Assembly: GCA_963457665.1 (NCBI GenBank)
Contig: OY735219.1
Location: 39,494,477 to 39,558,476 of the forward strand
Source: Thysanoteuthis rhombus
Lineage: Eukaryota > Mollusca > Cephalopoda > Oegopsida > Thysanoteuthidae
Reading direction: 5' to 3'
Length of the DNA: 64,000 nt
In this document: in pieces, positions 32,345-44,564 of the stretch
How the letters are laid out: each line of letters starts with the position of its first letter
How positions within the stretch are numbered: position 1 is the first letter of the stretch
The notes under the pieces: generated by a model
What the model saw: only the letters and a program-made list of their open reading frames with translations
Databases searched by the model: none
What the model was told of the DNA's origin: nothing
Position numbers and translations under genes: made by a program

Positions 32345-34975
32345 TTGGCTTACATTAAGATGAGAAGACCTGGAGATGAACCAATCAAATTGAAACGTAA
32401 ACATCTCCTTCATAATAATAGAAAAGAGAAAGTAGAAGAAAGCAGAGTAGGCTTTCTCATTAATACGGAACTCAAAGACAACGTGATAGGATTCAAAGCT
32501 GTCCTTGACCACATAGCCAGCATCAACATACAACTCTCAAAGAGATACAAACTGAATATAACCCAAGTTTACATTCACACTTTGCAGTCAACCAAAGAAG
32601 AAATAAACGACTTCTATGATAATTTGAATTACGTACCGTAAGATACCAGAAAATACTTCAATGTAATCATGAGAGACTCCAATGCACAGGTAGGACAAAG
32701 AAATGAATGTTGTGTTGGTGAGTTCAGATATAAAGTACAGAACGAGTGAGGTGAAAATCTTGTAACCTTCACAACTGCAAATGGGTTCAAAATAACAAAT
32801 ACCCTCTTGAAAAAAAAATCAATAGAAGATGGACTTGGAAAAGCCCTAACCATGGAACAAAAAGTGAAATAGGCTAGATCTTAATGGACAAAAGCGACAC
32901 TATTAAAGACATTCAAGTCCTTAATCAAGTTAATGTAGAAAGCGACCACAGAATTATACAACGTAAAATTCAAATTAATTTCAATGAAAAAAACACAAGA
33001 AAATGTTCAATACCAAACCACAACCAATAATTGTGCCAAAAGAGCTTACCCGATACTTAGAGCTTGATTTGAAAAACAGATATAAAATTCTTACCAAACC
33101 AGAAGGAAACGACACCAACATCAAGAACAAAAAATAACAGCCTCCCTAAGAGAACTCGCTACTACATTTAAACCAACGAGCACACAAACCATTTGTAAAA
33201 TCTCAGATGAAACCTGAGAATCTTGTGGAAAAACACAAAAACCTCAAGCCACCGACAACAAGAAAGAAAATTGAAGAGGAAATAGAGAGAAGACAAAAGA
33301 AGATTCACAACAGCAATCACTGAAACAATTCTCAAAAAAGATTGGGGCTTCATAGCTATGAACAAAGCTCTCAGTACAGGACAGAAACAAAGTAGCATAC
33401 TTGAGGAAAATGGAGACTTAACAATTGACAGAGACCAGATTGTCAAATGTGCCCGAAATTCTACCAAAAAATCTATTGTTTCAGACAAAGAGTACAAAAA
33501 AAAATGGACAGAATACTTGAGAAACGCACAATTAATTCGTAAGAAGTAAAACAGGCCATCAAACAAGCAAAGAAAGGGAAGGCCCCTGGATTAGATAACA
33601 TCACCATTGACCTACTCAAAAAAAATAGTAAGATCATCCTAGGGGAACTAGCTTCAACTTATGCCTAAAAAAAGTAAAATCGCAGAGGATTGGAACACTG
33701 CAGTCATAATGCTTTTATATAGAAAAGGAAACGCAAGAGACCTCAACAACTACAGACCTATAAGCCTACTCAACTGCTTATACAAACTTTTCACAAAAAT
33801 CGTCACTAACCGAATCACCAGAATGCTGGATGAAAACCAACAACAACAGTAAGCTGACTTTAAAAGAGGCTATTCAACCATTGACCATCACCATTCAATC
33901 AATTACCGAAAAAGGAAAGCAGCAGAATACAAAATGTCACTCACTGTAGCATTTATCAACTTCAAGAAGGCCTTTGACTTGATGGAAATTCCCATGGCCA
34001 TGAAGGCGATCACTCTATATGGTGTAGACTCAATATACATCAGCATACTGCTACAAATATACAGTCATGGCAGCTCCTTTATCAGGCAACATAAAGACTT
34101 GGAGTCCTTTCAGCTCCCAAAAGGGATAGAATAAGGTGATACCAGCTCACCCAAACTCTACACAGCCTACCTCGAGATGATCATCAGAAATGTAGACTAG
34201 AAAAATAAAGGAATCAGAATAGATGGCGAATATCTGAGCCACCTCAGATTTGCTGATGGCATCGTCCTTTGTGCAGAGAACCTACTTGACCTCCAACTAA
34301 TGATTTCCATAAAACAAAGGTTATGTGCAACCATCACGTCGGAAATAAACACTCAATGATCAAAATCAAGAATGCAAAACTGGAGAAAGTAGACGACTAC
34401 ATTCATCAAGGACATGAAATCCTCAAAAGAAGAAGAAATCAAGTAAATAATCAATCTAGGATAGCAAGTATTTGGCAGAGCAAGCTCAACCTTCAAAAAC
34501 AAGATGATCCCATTAATCCTATAAAGAAGAGGAGACAACCAATGCATCCTCTCGATAGTCACTTATGGAGCTGAAACATGGAACCTAACCAAGAGAAGGA
34601 CCTGTAAACTGAGAAGCATGCAGTATACACATGAGAGAATCATGCTCAAGCTTACATCGAGAGATCACAAGACAGCATAATATATCAGGGTGAAAATTGG
34701 AGACCGAAACATCATAGAATCCATCAAGAGACTCAAATGGCAATGGGCTGGTTATGTTGCATGAATGGCAGACAACCAATGGACATCATGACTCACAACA
34801 TGGATTCCGAGAGATCTCACGTACAACCAAAGCTTGCAAAAAACAAGATGGAGAGATGAAATAAAAAAATTCAGAAAATATTGGCTCTGTGAAACCCATG
34901 ATAGAGTGGTGTGGCAAATCCTGGGGAAGATCTATATCCAACAACGGATGCTAAAAAACTGATGATGATGACAAT
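32345..34975 (+). mobile_element. LINE family A copy 10, longest copy
   Basis: About 2.6 kb, lacking only the N-terminal part of the endonuclease. Blocks in order: KDNVIGFKAVLDHIASINIQ, LNITQVYIHTLQS (usual QVYAPT), MRDSNAQVGQ (usual GDFNA, with the catalytic Asp position changed to R-D-S), VESDHRIIQR (SDHR intact), KKGKAPGLDNITIDLL, RDLNNYRPISLLNCLYKLF, FINFKKAFDLMEIPM (motif A), YLSHLRFADGIVLCAENLLD (motif C with the second Asp changed to Gly), KLEKVDDYIHQG, VTYGAETWNLTKRRTCKL-like, FRKYWLCETHD-like, and a CTAAAAAACTGATGATGATG tail. Many stops, for example after NLNYVP and after QQQQ, plus active-site losses show it is dead. Confidence 0.95.
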
Positions 34976-34979
34976 GAAG

Positions 34980-35530
34980 TAAGTACCGAAATTTCAATGA
35001 AGCTTCTGCTATAAAGTTTGAACATTGTCATTGCTACATCATTTTAAGGAAGAGACATCTCATCAAGACACCTTTCTATCAAATTTCAATTAGAAGAGAC
35101 TTAAAACAGCTGAGAAAATTGATTTAAAAACACAATTTGAAAGCCATTATTGTCAGATCACATGACCCTGAATTGAAGATTTTTCTTGGTAAGGAGAATC
35201 CTCTCAAGGAACACTTTTCTACTAATTTCCAAGTAAATATGATTTTAAATAGCTAAGAAAGAATGTGGGTTCTAACATACCGACCAAATGACGGGTAGAT
35301 GGAGCGTCTCATAGAGAGGCAAAGATGCCTCTAAAAATATGCAGTTATTTTATTGCTCATCCCTTTGGGGATCTATTGGATCAAATCAGCTTTGGCATAA
35401 GATCATATTTGTTGTGTAACTAATAAACTTTCTCAGAAGGGTTTGCATGACTAGATTGTTCAATACAGGACAATCATGACTCATTCATAACAGAGGGGTT
35501 ATTGAAACAAGTATCCTCATCATTTTTTAT
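34980..35530. other. Unassigned DNA
   Basis: No gene. A degenerate direct repeat is suggested by AAGAGACATCTCATCAAGAC (35050) and GGAGAATCCTCTCAAGGAAC (35199), each followed by CA-CTTT-CTA-AATTTC. Confidence 0.35.
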
Positions 35531-35532
35531 TT

Positions 35533-35985
35533 CATGAGAAACTGTCAACCAATAACGTCAACATAAGTTTCTTCAGTTTTTTAGTTGGTCTCACTGGCTG
35601 GTTACGTGTGTATGTATAACATGTACAGACTGCATCAACAGGACTAGAGGGCTGAAATTTTCAACATTTACTCTTTACTATGTCCACAATAAACAATTTT
35701 TCATTTCTGTAAAATCTACCCCTTAAATAGATTTTTAGTAGGGACTTCAATTTGTAACATAAGTTTGAGCCTGATTGGTCCCCTAGTTTGTGTCCAGCAG
35801 CATTCACATTTGTTTTTTGACAATTCAGACGTTTTAGTGATCACTGCCCAAAAAATGTCAGAAGAAGTAACTTATTGATTGATCACCGTTTCTTCCAATT
35901 ACTATAGTAGATCACCCCCAACAAAGCATGCTTCAAAGAGAGGTTAGTCATGTGACGGTTTCTATCAGTGTCTGATTCTTATTTT
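35533..35985 (+). repeat. Family R copy, near full length
   Basis: Starts AGAAACTGTCAACCAATAAC. Has CATAAGTTTCTTCAGTTTTT, GACTGCATCAACAGGACTAG, ACTCTTTACTATGTCC, TAGTAGGGACTTCAATTTGT, GTCCAGCAGCATTCACATTT, AGTGATCACTGCCC, TGATTGATCACCGTTTC and AAGCATGCTTCAAAGAGAGG, and ends in a GACGGTTTCTATCAGTGTC variant. Confidence 0.9.
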
Positions 35986-36704
35986 ATTTTTTAGTAGTTT
36001 TAAACAATGTTTCAACTGGTTAATTCTCCAGCCGTCTTTGACTGTATTTTTCATCTAATGCTTGAACTCTTTAGAATGATAATTGAATTATTCCTTTCCA
36101 TAAGCTCAAGTTAGAAAAGGTTAAAATCTTTAATGAAATTCCTGCTCCGTTGAAAGCACTGGAATCTGAAAGTTCCTGCAAGTAAAGAAACTAACCATTA
36201 CATCATTATAATCATTGCATTTTCCTTTTTTAAAGATAGACTTAAGCTTAACCTGTTTATCTGAGCGTTCACACTCATTTATACATATATTCATACGATA
36301 AGGAATATGACTCGTAGCCTTAGAAAAAAAAATAACCGCAGACGTCAGATAATCTCTTTGCTTTACTTTTTAAGTACAGCGAGGACATGTTATCGGAGGA
36401 ATAGAATACTAATGCTCAGGTCGGTCATTAAAGAAATTCCCGTCCCAGAGTGAAAAAAAAATTTACTGATAAATGTTTTCCTGGATGTAATTTGCTTTTC
36501 TGCATAAAAAAAAAATCATCATTAAAGTTAAGGACATTATTACTACGACTGATTTCATGAGAAATGTCTAGATCATATATTTTTACAGCCAAATGCCCTC
36601 TTTTACTCTTGCATTTTGAAATTTTGAAATCTCGCAGCTGGACTAAGGCTCCTCCTGAAAGTATTCACTTCATAGCAATCTGCCAACATTGGTTCTTTTT
36701 AGAA

Positions 36705-37045
36705 TCAGTCAACAAAAACTGTCATGGAAATTATCAATGTAGGTTTCTTCAATTTTTAAGCTTGTTTGGCTTGCTGGCTATATATGAATGTATCATTTAT
36801 ACAGACTGCTCTAATCAAGCTTGGTGGCTGAAAATTTAAATATTTACTACTATTATGGTTGAAAAAAACAACTTTTAAAAAAATTCCCCCATAAAATAAG
36901 TTCTCAGTGGGAGATGGGCAATTTTCAATATAAGTGCATGCTAAATTGGTCCCTTAGTTTCTGTCCGGCAACATTCATGCTTGTTTTTAGAAATTTCAGT
37001 CTTTTTTAGGGATCAATGCTCAGCAAAACATGAAGGAAGTGGCTG
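36705..37045 (+). repeat. Family R copy, truncated by or fused to the next copy
   Basis: GAATCAGTCAACAAAAACTG, TAGGTTTCTTCAATTTTTAA, GGTGGCTGAAAATTTAAATA, GTTCTCAGTGGGAGATGGGC and TTAGGGATCAATGCTCAGC. After ACATGAAGGAAGTGG it switches directly to the GGCTGGCTATGTATGTA site of a second copy. Confidence 0.85.
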
Positions 37046-37400
37046 GCTATGTATGTATTTATGTATCATTTATGCAGACCTCACCAATGGAGCTAAAGGG
37101 CTAAAAATCTAAATGTTACACCCATTATGTCTAAAAAAAACAACTTTTTTTTATGTTTAAATTATCCCCCTTGTTTTTAATGGGGGGTTCAATTTACAAT
37201 ATGTGTATACTAAATTGGTCTCTTAGATTGTGTCGAGCAATGTTTCAGCTTGTTTTTAGAAAATTCAGGCTATTTTAGGGATTACAGCCCTACGAAACAT
37301 TAGAGGAGTGATTTATTAATTAATCAACCCCAACATGACATGCTACCAAAAAATATTGGTCACATGACAGTACTTATTGAGTGACTAACCAGACCTGTGA
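37046..37400 (+). repeat. Family R copy lacking its first 60 bp
   Basis: Begins at the GGCTATGTATGTATTTATGT site and continues GGAGCTAAAGGGCTAAAAAT, GGTCTCTTAGATTGTGTCGA, AATCAACCCCAACATGACAT, GCTACCAAAAAATATTGGTC and GAGTGACTAACCAGACCTGT. Confidence 0.88.
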
Positions 37401-37742
37401 TTAATTGTCCATTTATTCTGATTATCTGCAATGGAAGAGTTGTTAACAAAGGAATCCATCTGTTGTCATTGCTATGATTTATTCTACAATGTTCTTTCAA
37501 GATTCTGAGAAAATTGCGCTATTATTCAGAAATTCCACAAAACTTGAAGAACACTGAAAAGACATTGATTATCCCCAGTTATCATTCATTATGAAATGAG
37601 TTTTTTTTATCTTATAATTATTTTTACACTAATTAAATTTGTATCATTGGAAATACCCAATCAGCATTCTTTACAATAAAGTAAATGGTACCATAGTGAT
37701 CACCCAAGGTTATCATTGTTATAAATTAGGCTTTGATATAAG

Positions 37743-38150
37743 GGAACATCAACCAAAACTGTCTGTTTTTTTCAGTTTTTGAGCTAGTCTGGCTGTCTGG
37801 TAGACTGTCTGTCTGGTAGGCTAGCTGTCAATTTATGTATGTATCACATGTACAGGCCACATCAATGGAGTTCTTCGATTTTTGACCCCCCCCAGGTTTT
37901 TATGGGGGGTCAAATTACAATGTACATTCATACTAAATTGATCCCTAGTTTGCGTCCAGCAGTGTTTATGTTAGTTTTTTGAAAAATTAGACTTTTTAGT
38001 AACCCAACAAAAGCGAAAGAAGTAATTTATCCTTCGATCACTCCTTTTTCCGATTTTTCAATTGAGCTACCCCAACATAGCATGCCGCCAAAAGATGTTG
38101 GTCATGTAACGATTTCTAATGAGTGACTAACCAGACCCGTTTCATTTTAT
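37743..38150 (+). repeat. Family R copy with an expanded CTGTCTGG site
   Basis: AACATCAACCAAAACTGTCT, then GGCTGTCTGGTAGACTGTCT with GTCTGGTAGGC as a local expansion of the usual GGCTGGCTAT. Then ATCAATGGAGTTC, CCCTAGTTTGCGTCCAGCAG, AGCATGCCGCCAAAAGATGT and GAGTGACTAACCAGACCCGT. Confidence 0.88.
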
Positions 38151-38754
38151 ACTTTTTCTTATACTAATTACATTGTTATCGCTTGAAATACCTAATTCAA
38201 ATTCTTCACAAAACATCAAATAGTACCATAATGATCAGCCCAGGTTATCATTGTTATAAATTAGGCTTCGGTGTTATTTCTTTGTATTAAAAGTTCACAG
38301 TCGGGTTTTATTTGATTTTTTTGTTTTAATGAAATCGTAGGATTGTTTCTTAATCGATGTGTTAGTATGAATGGTTTCATGATGCGCCCAGTTAGTTCAG
38401 TGTGATTATTGGCTTTTTTGATGCCATTACAGAACTGAAAAACTTAAAACTGTAGAATTTGATGTGTTTGAAGTCTGTGTGTGTTCGTTTCATGCTGTAA
38501 TTGCCATCAGAATTGGTTGATTACTTTTTTGTGCTAATCTACTACTTATCTCTTTGGCCTGTTCATTCTGAAGCATAGCTAAAATCCAATAAACTGTGAA
38601 ATGGCTTTTGAGAACTAGATATATAGTAAAGCCTAGTTTAGGGAACTAGATATATAATGATGTCTCCATTAGCTGATATTGAGCATACAAAAAACATAGA
38701 AACTTAGAACTAGGTATACACCTTACCCTCATTTCAATCCCTTCCAGTATTTAG

Positions 38755-38885
38755 GTGAGGGAAGTGACTTATTCATTGATCAGCTCTTTTTAAAAATTTT
38801 TTAATTGATCAGCACCAACACAGAATGTTTCTAAAAAATATTATTCACAAGATGGTTTCTATTGAGTAACTAATCAGACCTGTTC
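38755..38885 (+). repeat. Family R fragment, 3' end
   Basis: GTGACTTATTCATTGATCAG, AATTGATCAGCACCAACACA, GATGGTTTCTATTGAGTAAC and TAATCAGACCTGT: the last 130 bp of the unit only. Confidence 0.8.
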
Positions 38886-38889
38886 TCAA

Positions 38890-39465
38890 ATATTATTTAG
38901 CAGTTGTTAATTGCCTTTAAACAATTTCCAGATATATTTCGATTTCTATGAGATGATTTTTTATGAAAAAAACTACGAATCTATTTCAGTAGAAGTCTAT
39001 AATCTCAAATTGAGGGTTGGAGGTATTTTCATCAGCAAAATTATTACCTTCAGATGGGAAAATCCATTGATACTGATAGAAAAAAAAACACAGAGCCCAT
39101 TATAAAGAATAGTTTAACTTAGCATCAGACCATTGATACTGAGGGATCCAATAAGGCATGAGCCCATTAACAATGGCCTGCAAGATTAATTTGCTGATTA
39201 TGGCTGAGCAACTGGCATTCTGACCCGATTTCTTTTCTCTTATGATTTATCAATTTAGCATAGTTTGGTATCAGATTTTCTATAATGGGAGAGCCATTGA
39301 GGATTGAACAAAAGCCAGCAAGATTAACTTGCTGATCACTGCAATATACAATGCATTTTGATCCGTAATTAAAAAAAAAAATGATTTACTGGGTAATGCA
39401 AAAAAAAAAAATTCATTGTTATATTTTAATTTTCCTGAGATTTCTTTTTAGAAAAAAAATACTAA
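38890..39465. other. Unassigned AT-rich DNA
   Basis: A 64-codon open frame (38911-39105) has no motif. CCATTGATACTGA occurs twice near 39063 and 39130, and CAGCAAGATTAACTTGCTGA recalls GCAAGATTAATTTGCTGA about 130 bp earlier, a weak local duplication. Confidence 0.4.
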
Positions 39466-39469
39466 ATTC

Positions 39470-39690
39470 ATTTTTTGTCAGGCAGTGATCCCTAAAAAAA
39501 TCTGAATCTCCAAAAGACAAGCGTGAATGCTGCAGGACAAAAACTAAGGAACCAATTTTGTATAAACATACATTGCAAATTGATCCCCACCCCCACTAAA
39601 AACCTATTTGAAAAAAAAAAAAAAATTTTTTCTTGATATATTAAGGAGTAAATGCTTAAAATTTCAGCTTTCTGGCTTCGTATAATTCAT
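39470..39690 (-). repeat. Family R copy, partial
   Basis: In plus orientation: GTCAGGCAGTGATCCCTAAA, GCGTGAATGCTGCAGGACAA, CTAAGGAACCAATTTTGTAT, ACATACATTGCAAATTGATC, CCCACTAAAAACCTATTTG and AAAATTTCAGCTTTCTGGC. The 3' end and the 5' 60 bp are absent. Confidence 0.8.
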
Positions 39691-39712
39691 AGGGTAATAG
39701 GAATGGCTCATG

Positions 39713-39870
39713 TTAAACCAATGGTTCCCAACCTTTTCAAGGTCGTTCCCCACTTTTGTCAATATTGTATGTCAAGATTATTAGTTTTCCCCCTTTCAGA
39801 CTTTTTTATCCACATGTGTCGCTCTTTGTCTACAGTCTGTGATAGTTGCTAATAATCTAATTATATCAAA
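39713..39870. mobile_element. Possible hAT-type DNA transposon fragment
   Basis: AACCAATGGTTCCCAACCTT followed by TTCAAGGTCGTTCCCCAC resembles the terminal inverted repeat of many hAT elements (C-A-x-x-GGTTCTCAACC type). The right part, 39800-39870, shares words with 41690-41760 (CACATGTGTCGCTCTTTGTC / CACGTGTCACCTTTTGCC; GTTGCTAATAAT / GTTGCTAATATA). No transposase was seen. TIR similarity is from memory of the superfamily. Confidence 0.35.
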
Positions 39871-39879
39871 ATAGAATTA

Positions 39880-40430
39880 CCTCAAAACCGATTCTGGGAA
39901 GCAAAAAATTTGATTGAAATTAATGAAACCAATTAACCACTATGACAAACTGCTAACACTATAACTAAATTCAAAATAATTTTAATAAACAATACAGGTA
40001 AGGAAAATTCATACCTTCGGTCGCACATCTGAAGCCAAAAACATTCATCATGACTTTTATTTTCATCTACAGTAATAGCTTTATTCTCCCTTGAATTACT
40101 GAAATTCCTCTCAGGGAAACCTGCATGGTTGTGAAATACTGCCTAAGACCTTACGGACAAAATTTCAAACTTGAATAATTTTAGCCTAAGAAGAAATAAT
40201 TTTATTGTGAAATGCTTTTATTGGTATAATTTCACCCATTTGATGCAAATATATTCAATTTGTGATTTCAAATGCATTTTCTGCCATTTAAATCTATGCA
40301 AATTTTCTCTGCAAACTCTAAGAAATACTTGAATTGTAAATCACGCTTTTATAGTCAATTCTGATGAAATATTTTTACAGATTAATGTTTTGTTTTTGCA
40401 CACAATCAATACTTAGAATATCAAACTGGA
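39880..40430. other. Unassigned AT-rich DNA
   Basis: Nothing recognisable. Confidence 0.35.
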
Positions 40431-40436
40431 TTGATT

Positions 40437-40605
40437 AGTGAACCCAAACTATCACATGAACTATCAGCATAGGTTTCTCCAGTTTTTGAGTTGGTCTGAC
40501 TGCCTAGCTATATATGTGTATATCATGCATTCAAGCTACAGCAATGGAACTAGAGAGCTGAAAATTTAAACATTTACACCTTATTATGTCTAAAAAAAAT
40601 GAAAA
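40437..40605 (+). repeat. Family R copy, 5' part
   Basis: CATAGGTTTCTCCAGTTTTT, GAGTTGGTCTGACTGCCTAG, CAGCAATGGAACTAGAGAGC and ACACCTTATTATGTCTAAAA. The remainder is lost. Confidence 0.8.
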
Positions 40606-40872
40606 ATTCAGATGAAGGTAAATAGTAATTGGAAAAATTTGGCTAGGGTCAAACTCCTTGCTTTTTTCAAAATCTAAAAAGTAAAAAAAAAAACAGAATC
40701 AATTTCTCTAAACAATATTATTCAAAAACTGCATGTCCCATTTCAACTCTTTTATTAGTATTATTATTAGTTTTGACTTGCTTTTATCTTCATTCTTACT
40801 TTCAGTTGTTTTTTATCTCAACTTTCAATCAGACCATAAATGGCATCGATTAAACAGTGGAATAAAGTGCAA

Positions 40873-40957
40873 GCCCACCATGAGAATTGAACTCACATTC
40901 TCTAGCTAGAGTTGTTGCAATATATGCTTGGCTGTTTTAACCATTCAGCCATGGGAA
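40873..40957 (-). repeat. tRNA-Ser/Leu-like SINE head or tRNA pseudogene
   Basis: On the minus strand TGGCTGAATGGTTAAAACAG is a textbook A box/D arm, and GTGAGTTCAATTCTCAT is a T arm with a near-perfect B box, spaced as in a class II tRNA of about 85 nt. CCCAT at the start can pair with GTGGG at the end (five pairs). The anticodon arm does not fold. On the minus strand a body follows, ending in AATAATAATACTAATAAAAG near 40755, which suits a SINE. Confidence 0.6.
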
Positions 40958-41079
40958 TTTCATAGATAAGCAGAAGTTAATTTTACACCTTGAACCTAAG
41001 TCCTTACGACTGATATTCCATGCTTTTTTATGTTTGCAATGGAGACTTCTTTTATTTGTTGTTTCTGTAAAAGTTTCAA

Positions 41080-41330
41080 TAAATTTTCAATCAGAGCCAT
41101 GTCTGTCTGTTACACATATAGTATTAGTAGCAGCCTTCAGCCCTTTTCCTCTCCTGCTTCCTTATCAAACTACCGAACTTTCTTTTCTTTCCTCTCCTTT
41201 CCTACTTTCTTCCTAAACTAATTTTTTTCTCCCCTCTCCCTCCCTAACCTCTCATCAAACTGCCTTTCTTTTCCCTCTTTTCCTTTTCTATTAATTAATT
41301 TACCTAACTTTTTTTCCTTCACTCATAGTA
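41080..41330. other. Pyrimidine-rich tract
   Basis: About 190 bp from 41140 is very rich in C and T on the plus strand, with repeated words such as ATCAAACTACCGAACTTTCT (41165) and CTCATCAAACTGCCTTTCTT (41251). The pattern suggests imperfect tandem duplication of a CT-rich unit of about 85 bp. The open frames here are by-products. Confidence 0.55.
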
Positions 41331-41689
41331 GGGGTTAATACTCTATGTATATACGATTCTGGAAAGTATATACCCTAGCAATTCTGATAAAACTATTTTG
41401 AGGCGCTTTTAAGACATATTGTAACAATTCAATATCTTCTTTGAAAGTTTAATTTTGGTTATAACTTCTAAAAAATAATATGAAATTAGTTGTAAAAAAA
41501 GAAGAAAAAAATACTTTAGTGTACTCGCAGAGGATTTCCATGAAGATTAATTACGTTTTTGACTGGAATTTTATTGATTTTGCCATATTTGACAGATTTG
41601 TCATTCAAAAAAATAATTTTCTCCAATCATTCTCTTATTAATAGCATAAAGATTATTTCGATAAAATTAATAGATTTCAAGTTACAGAT

Positions 41690-41765
41690 GTTTTCATCGA
41701 CACGTGTCACCTTTTGCCAAAAGTCTGTGTCAGTTGCTAATATACTTTATATAATTATATAAATT
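41690..41765. repeat. Second copy of the 39800-39870 sequence
   Basis: CGACACGTGTCACCTTTTGC, AAGTCTGTGTCAGTTGCTAA and a TATATAATTAT end match the right part of the possible hAT fragment at 39.8 kb in the same orientation. Confidence 0.45.
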
Positions 41766-41769
41766 ATTT

Positions 41770-44110
41770 ATATTTCATGAAATTATTTGATATATAACAA
41801 GGTTAATTAGTTCAGGTCTAAGTGATTAAGATCTGAATATTCATGGAATCCTTAAACTGTTTCAAGTTAGTTTATTTCTATATAGGGAGTGGTAATTGTA
41901 GTAGTAATTTTGAAGGGGTCCATTTATGATAATATGCAATGAATGATCGCAGTGATCTTTCTGGTTACTCTCTTAGTTCAGATTTTGTCCATTTCAACAA
42001 TGATTCACTGTAGATAATGAAACTGATTAAACAAAAGTATTTCTGAAACAGTTCTGGATTTAAAAATTTTGTGCAATGGTTTTTTTCCATTTTAGATTAA
42101 TGGCATTATCTCTCTTTCTCTTCCACTAAAGAGGAATTGTGATTTCAAACCTAGGAAACGTTATATCACTTACTTGGACAGGTACCAAATATTACAAATA
42201 TCTACAAATATCTACAATATCTATATGCCTCTGCTCTCAAAAATTTTATTTGAGATAAGCATTTTTTTTTGAGTAACACTAAAAATGAGCAAGATCAGAT
42301 CGTTGATCTCATGTCATGGAAGTGTTAACAGTTTGTTGAACCATATCTTGACTGCTCACCAGATAACAAGCAGGAATCTTCTTTCATCTGGTTACAGGAT
42401 TTATTTTATTGTGAATCATGCTGATGCTTCATTTATTGTGGAATAAAAAATAAAATGAAATAATTCCAAGTCCTTCAACATTTTGTACTTGAGTTTGTCC
42501 ATACCCTCCATTTTGGTTTTGTATTTTTTAAATTTCTTGCATATGATTTCTTTTCCAACGGAACGTTTCTTCCTTTACACATTTATATAGTTAAGCCAGT
42601 GATTTTTTTTGCATCTTTTTTATCTATCTACATATAAAGAGAAGAAATCGATTTACAACATCCATTTGAGATAACATTAACATGTTTTTCTTTTTTCTTA
42701 AATATATTATTCTTCCCCTTTTGGATATACTATTTTACTCTTTCTAATTTGATCATTTCAAGATATCTTCTTTGGTGGAAAAAGGTTCTGTTTCTGTCGA
42801 GGTCTGAATAGGTTATTAGACACTGCAAGAATTGATTACTTTTATGCAAAGGTTCCAAATCGAAGATTTCTTTTTGTGTAAGTCATACTTGTTATTTCTA
42901 TCAGATTCTGTGACTATGTGTTCTTCACCTAGAGTGCACAACTGTGCAAGAATTCTTCCATGTTGGAAAAGTTATTTTTTTAAGATCAGAAATCATTAGA
43001 ACATTTCTTCATGTTGATCTTGTCATTTTTCATGTGATGTTGTCATTAGGTAAACCTAGGTGGTTGCTTAAGGTGCAAAGGTCCAAGTGAATCTACCAAA
43101 TTGTTTATTTTTTCTGGTACAGAGGAGCAAAGAAGAATTTGCCATTATGCTGTTCACTTAGTTGTACGACTTTCATGGAGAAAAAATACTAAAAGATTGA
43201 AATTCAAGGCTTCATTCAACATGTAACACGCATGACTACTTTAGCAGTCCAACAGAACTATTTGAACCAGAACATATATATATTATATGAAGAATTGCAA
43301 AAAGTGATGAAATATTTTGTTGAGGGCTTTATACTAGAATATAAATATTAGAAAACTTTATGACACCTTTATCCTGATCATTAAAATCCATTCACTTCAT
43401 CTGTACATGGCACAAATCTTCTTTTGGATCACTGTTGTCCTATGAATGAACTACCCCACCACCCAGCCAATTGGGCTACAGATTCTTCTTTCTTTGCTTG
43501 TTTATGTGTGTGCGTCTTCAGGCATTCTTGGTCACGTTTTGAGGGCCAAAATATTGGAAGTTAACATGAGTATACTAGTACGCACCATTTAAAAAAGTTG
43601 GTATTTTTTTCAAATACTATTTTGAGTCTCTATGGCCATTTTGGATCCATAATGCCAAAATCTTGTGCTGGCATTTTTTTCAGATAATTTTAGATAAAAG
43701 ATCTGTTTCTTTTAGATGTCTAAAATCATTACTGAAATGTTTATTTTTCTGTTCAATATGTTAATTTTTGACGACATTATCATACACCATCTCAAAAAAG
43801 TATAATTTTTAATCCATGATGATTGATATACTTGTGTGGGTTGCGGTGATTCATTTATGTGAGGTACAGATGTTTTTATGATAGTCACTCAATAATTATC
43901 TCATCTGAGTCTCTCAGAGTGTCCAGTGTATATCATATATCGTAACTTCACATAGGAAAAATAACATACGTTAGGATCTTGGAACATGGATTGATCACTT
44001 TGCTTTCAGTCAGGAGACAAGTTTTAATTCTTGTTGACAAGAAAATCTGTCAAAATGTAGATGAGGCTGTTTCAGTTGACTGTAGAATGAAACTGAAAAT
44101 GAGGAAGTGA
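41770..44110. other. Unassigned AT-rich DNA
   Basis: The longest stretch with no assigned element, about 2.3 kb. No open frame of note, no family R or LINE similarity and no clear tandem structure. The short duplicated ACAAATATCTACAAATATCT lies at about 42195. Confidence 0.4.
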
Positions 44111-44115
44111 ACGGC

Positions 44116-44562
44116 AAGGTCTGGTTAGTCACACAATAGAAACTTTCATGCAACCAATGTCTTTTGGCCGCATATTATGTTGAGAGTGATCAATTAATAA
44201 ATTCAAAAAAGGAATGATTAATGAATAAATTACTTCTCTCAGCTTTCGTTGGGCGACAACCACAGAAAAAAGTCTGAATTTAAAAAAAACAAGGAACAAA
44301 TTCAGCAAATTCAACCACCCCAATTACAAATCTTACTTTGGAGAGATTTTAAGAAACAAAAAAATTGCTTTATTTAGACATAAAAAGGAGTAGATATTCA
44401 AATGTTTAACCCTATTGATCCCTTGGTGTGGCATGTATGCAAAATACATATACTTCCATCCATCCATTCCATACATACATCCATAGCCAGCCACACCAAA
44501 TTAAAAGCCGAAGAAACTTATGTTGACTGTTTTGGAGACAGTTGTGATCGACAGTTCCTAAT
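44116..44562 (-). repeat. Family R copy, full length
   Basis: In plus orientation it opens AGGTCTGGTTAGTCACACAA. It has GCAACCAATGTCTTTTGGCC, GTGATCAATTAATAAATTC, TTACTTCTCTCAGCTTTCGT and CATCCATCCATTCCATACAT at the microsatellite-like site, and closes TGTTGACTGTTTTGGAGACA then CGACAGTTCCTAATC. Confidence 0.9.
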
Positions 44563-44564
44563 CA

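Noticed and set aside
40873-40957. Functional tRNA-Ser/Leu gene
   Set aside because: A and B boxes are good but the anticodon arm does not fold and only five acceptor pairs remain; SINE or pseudogene fits better.
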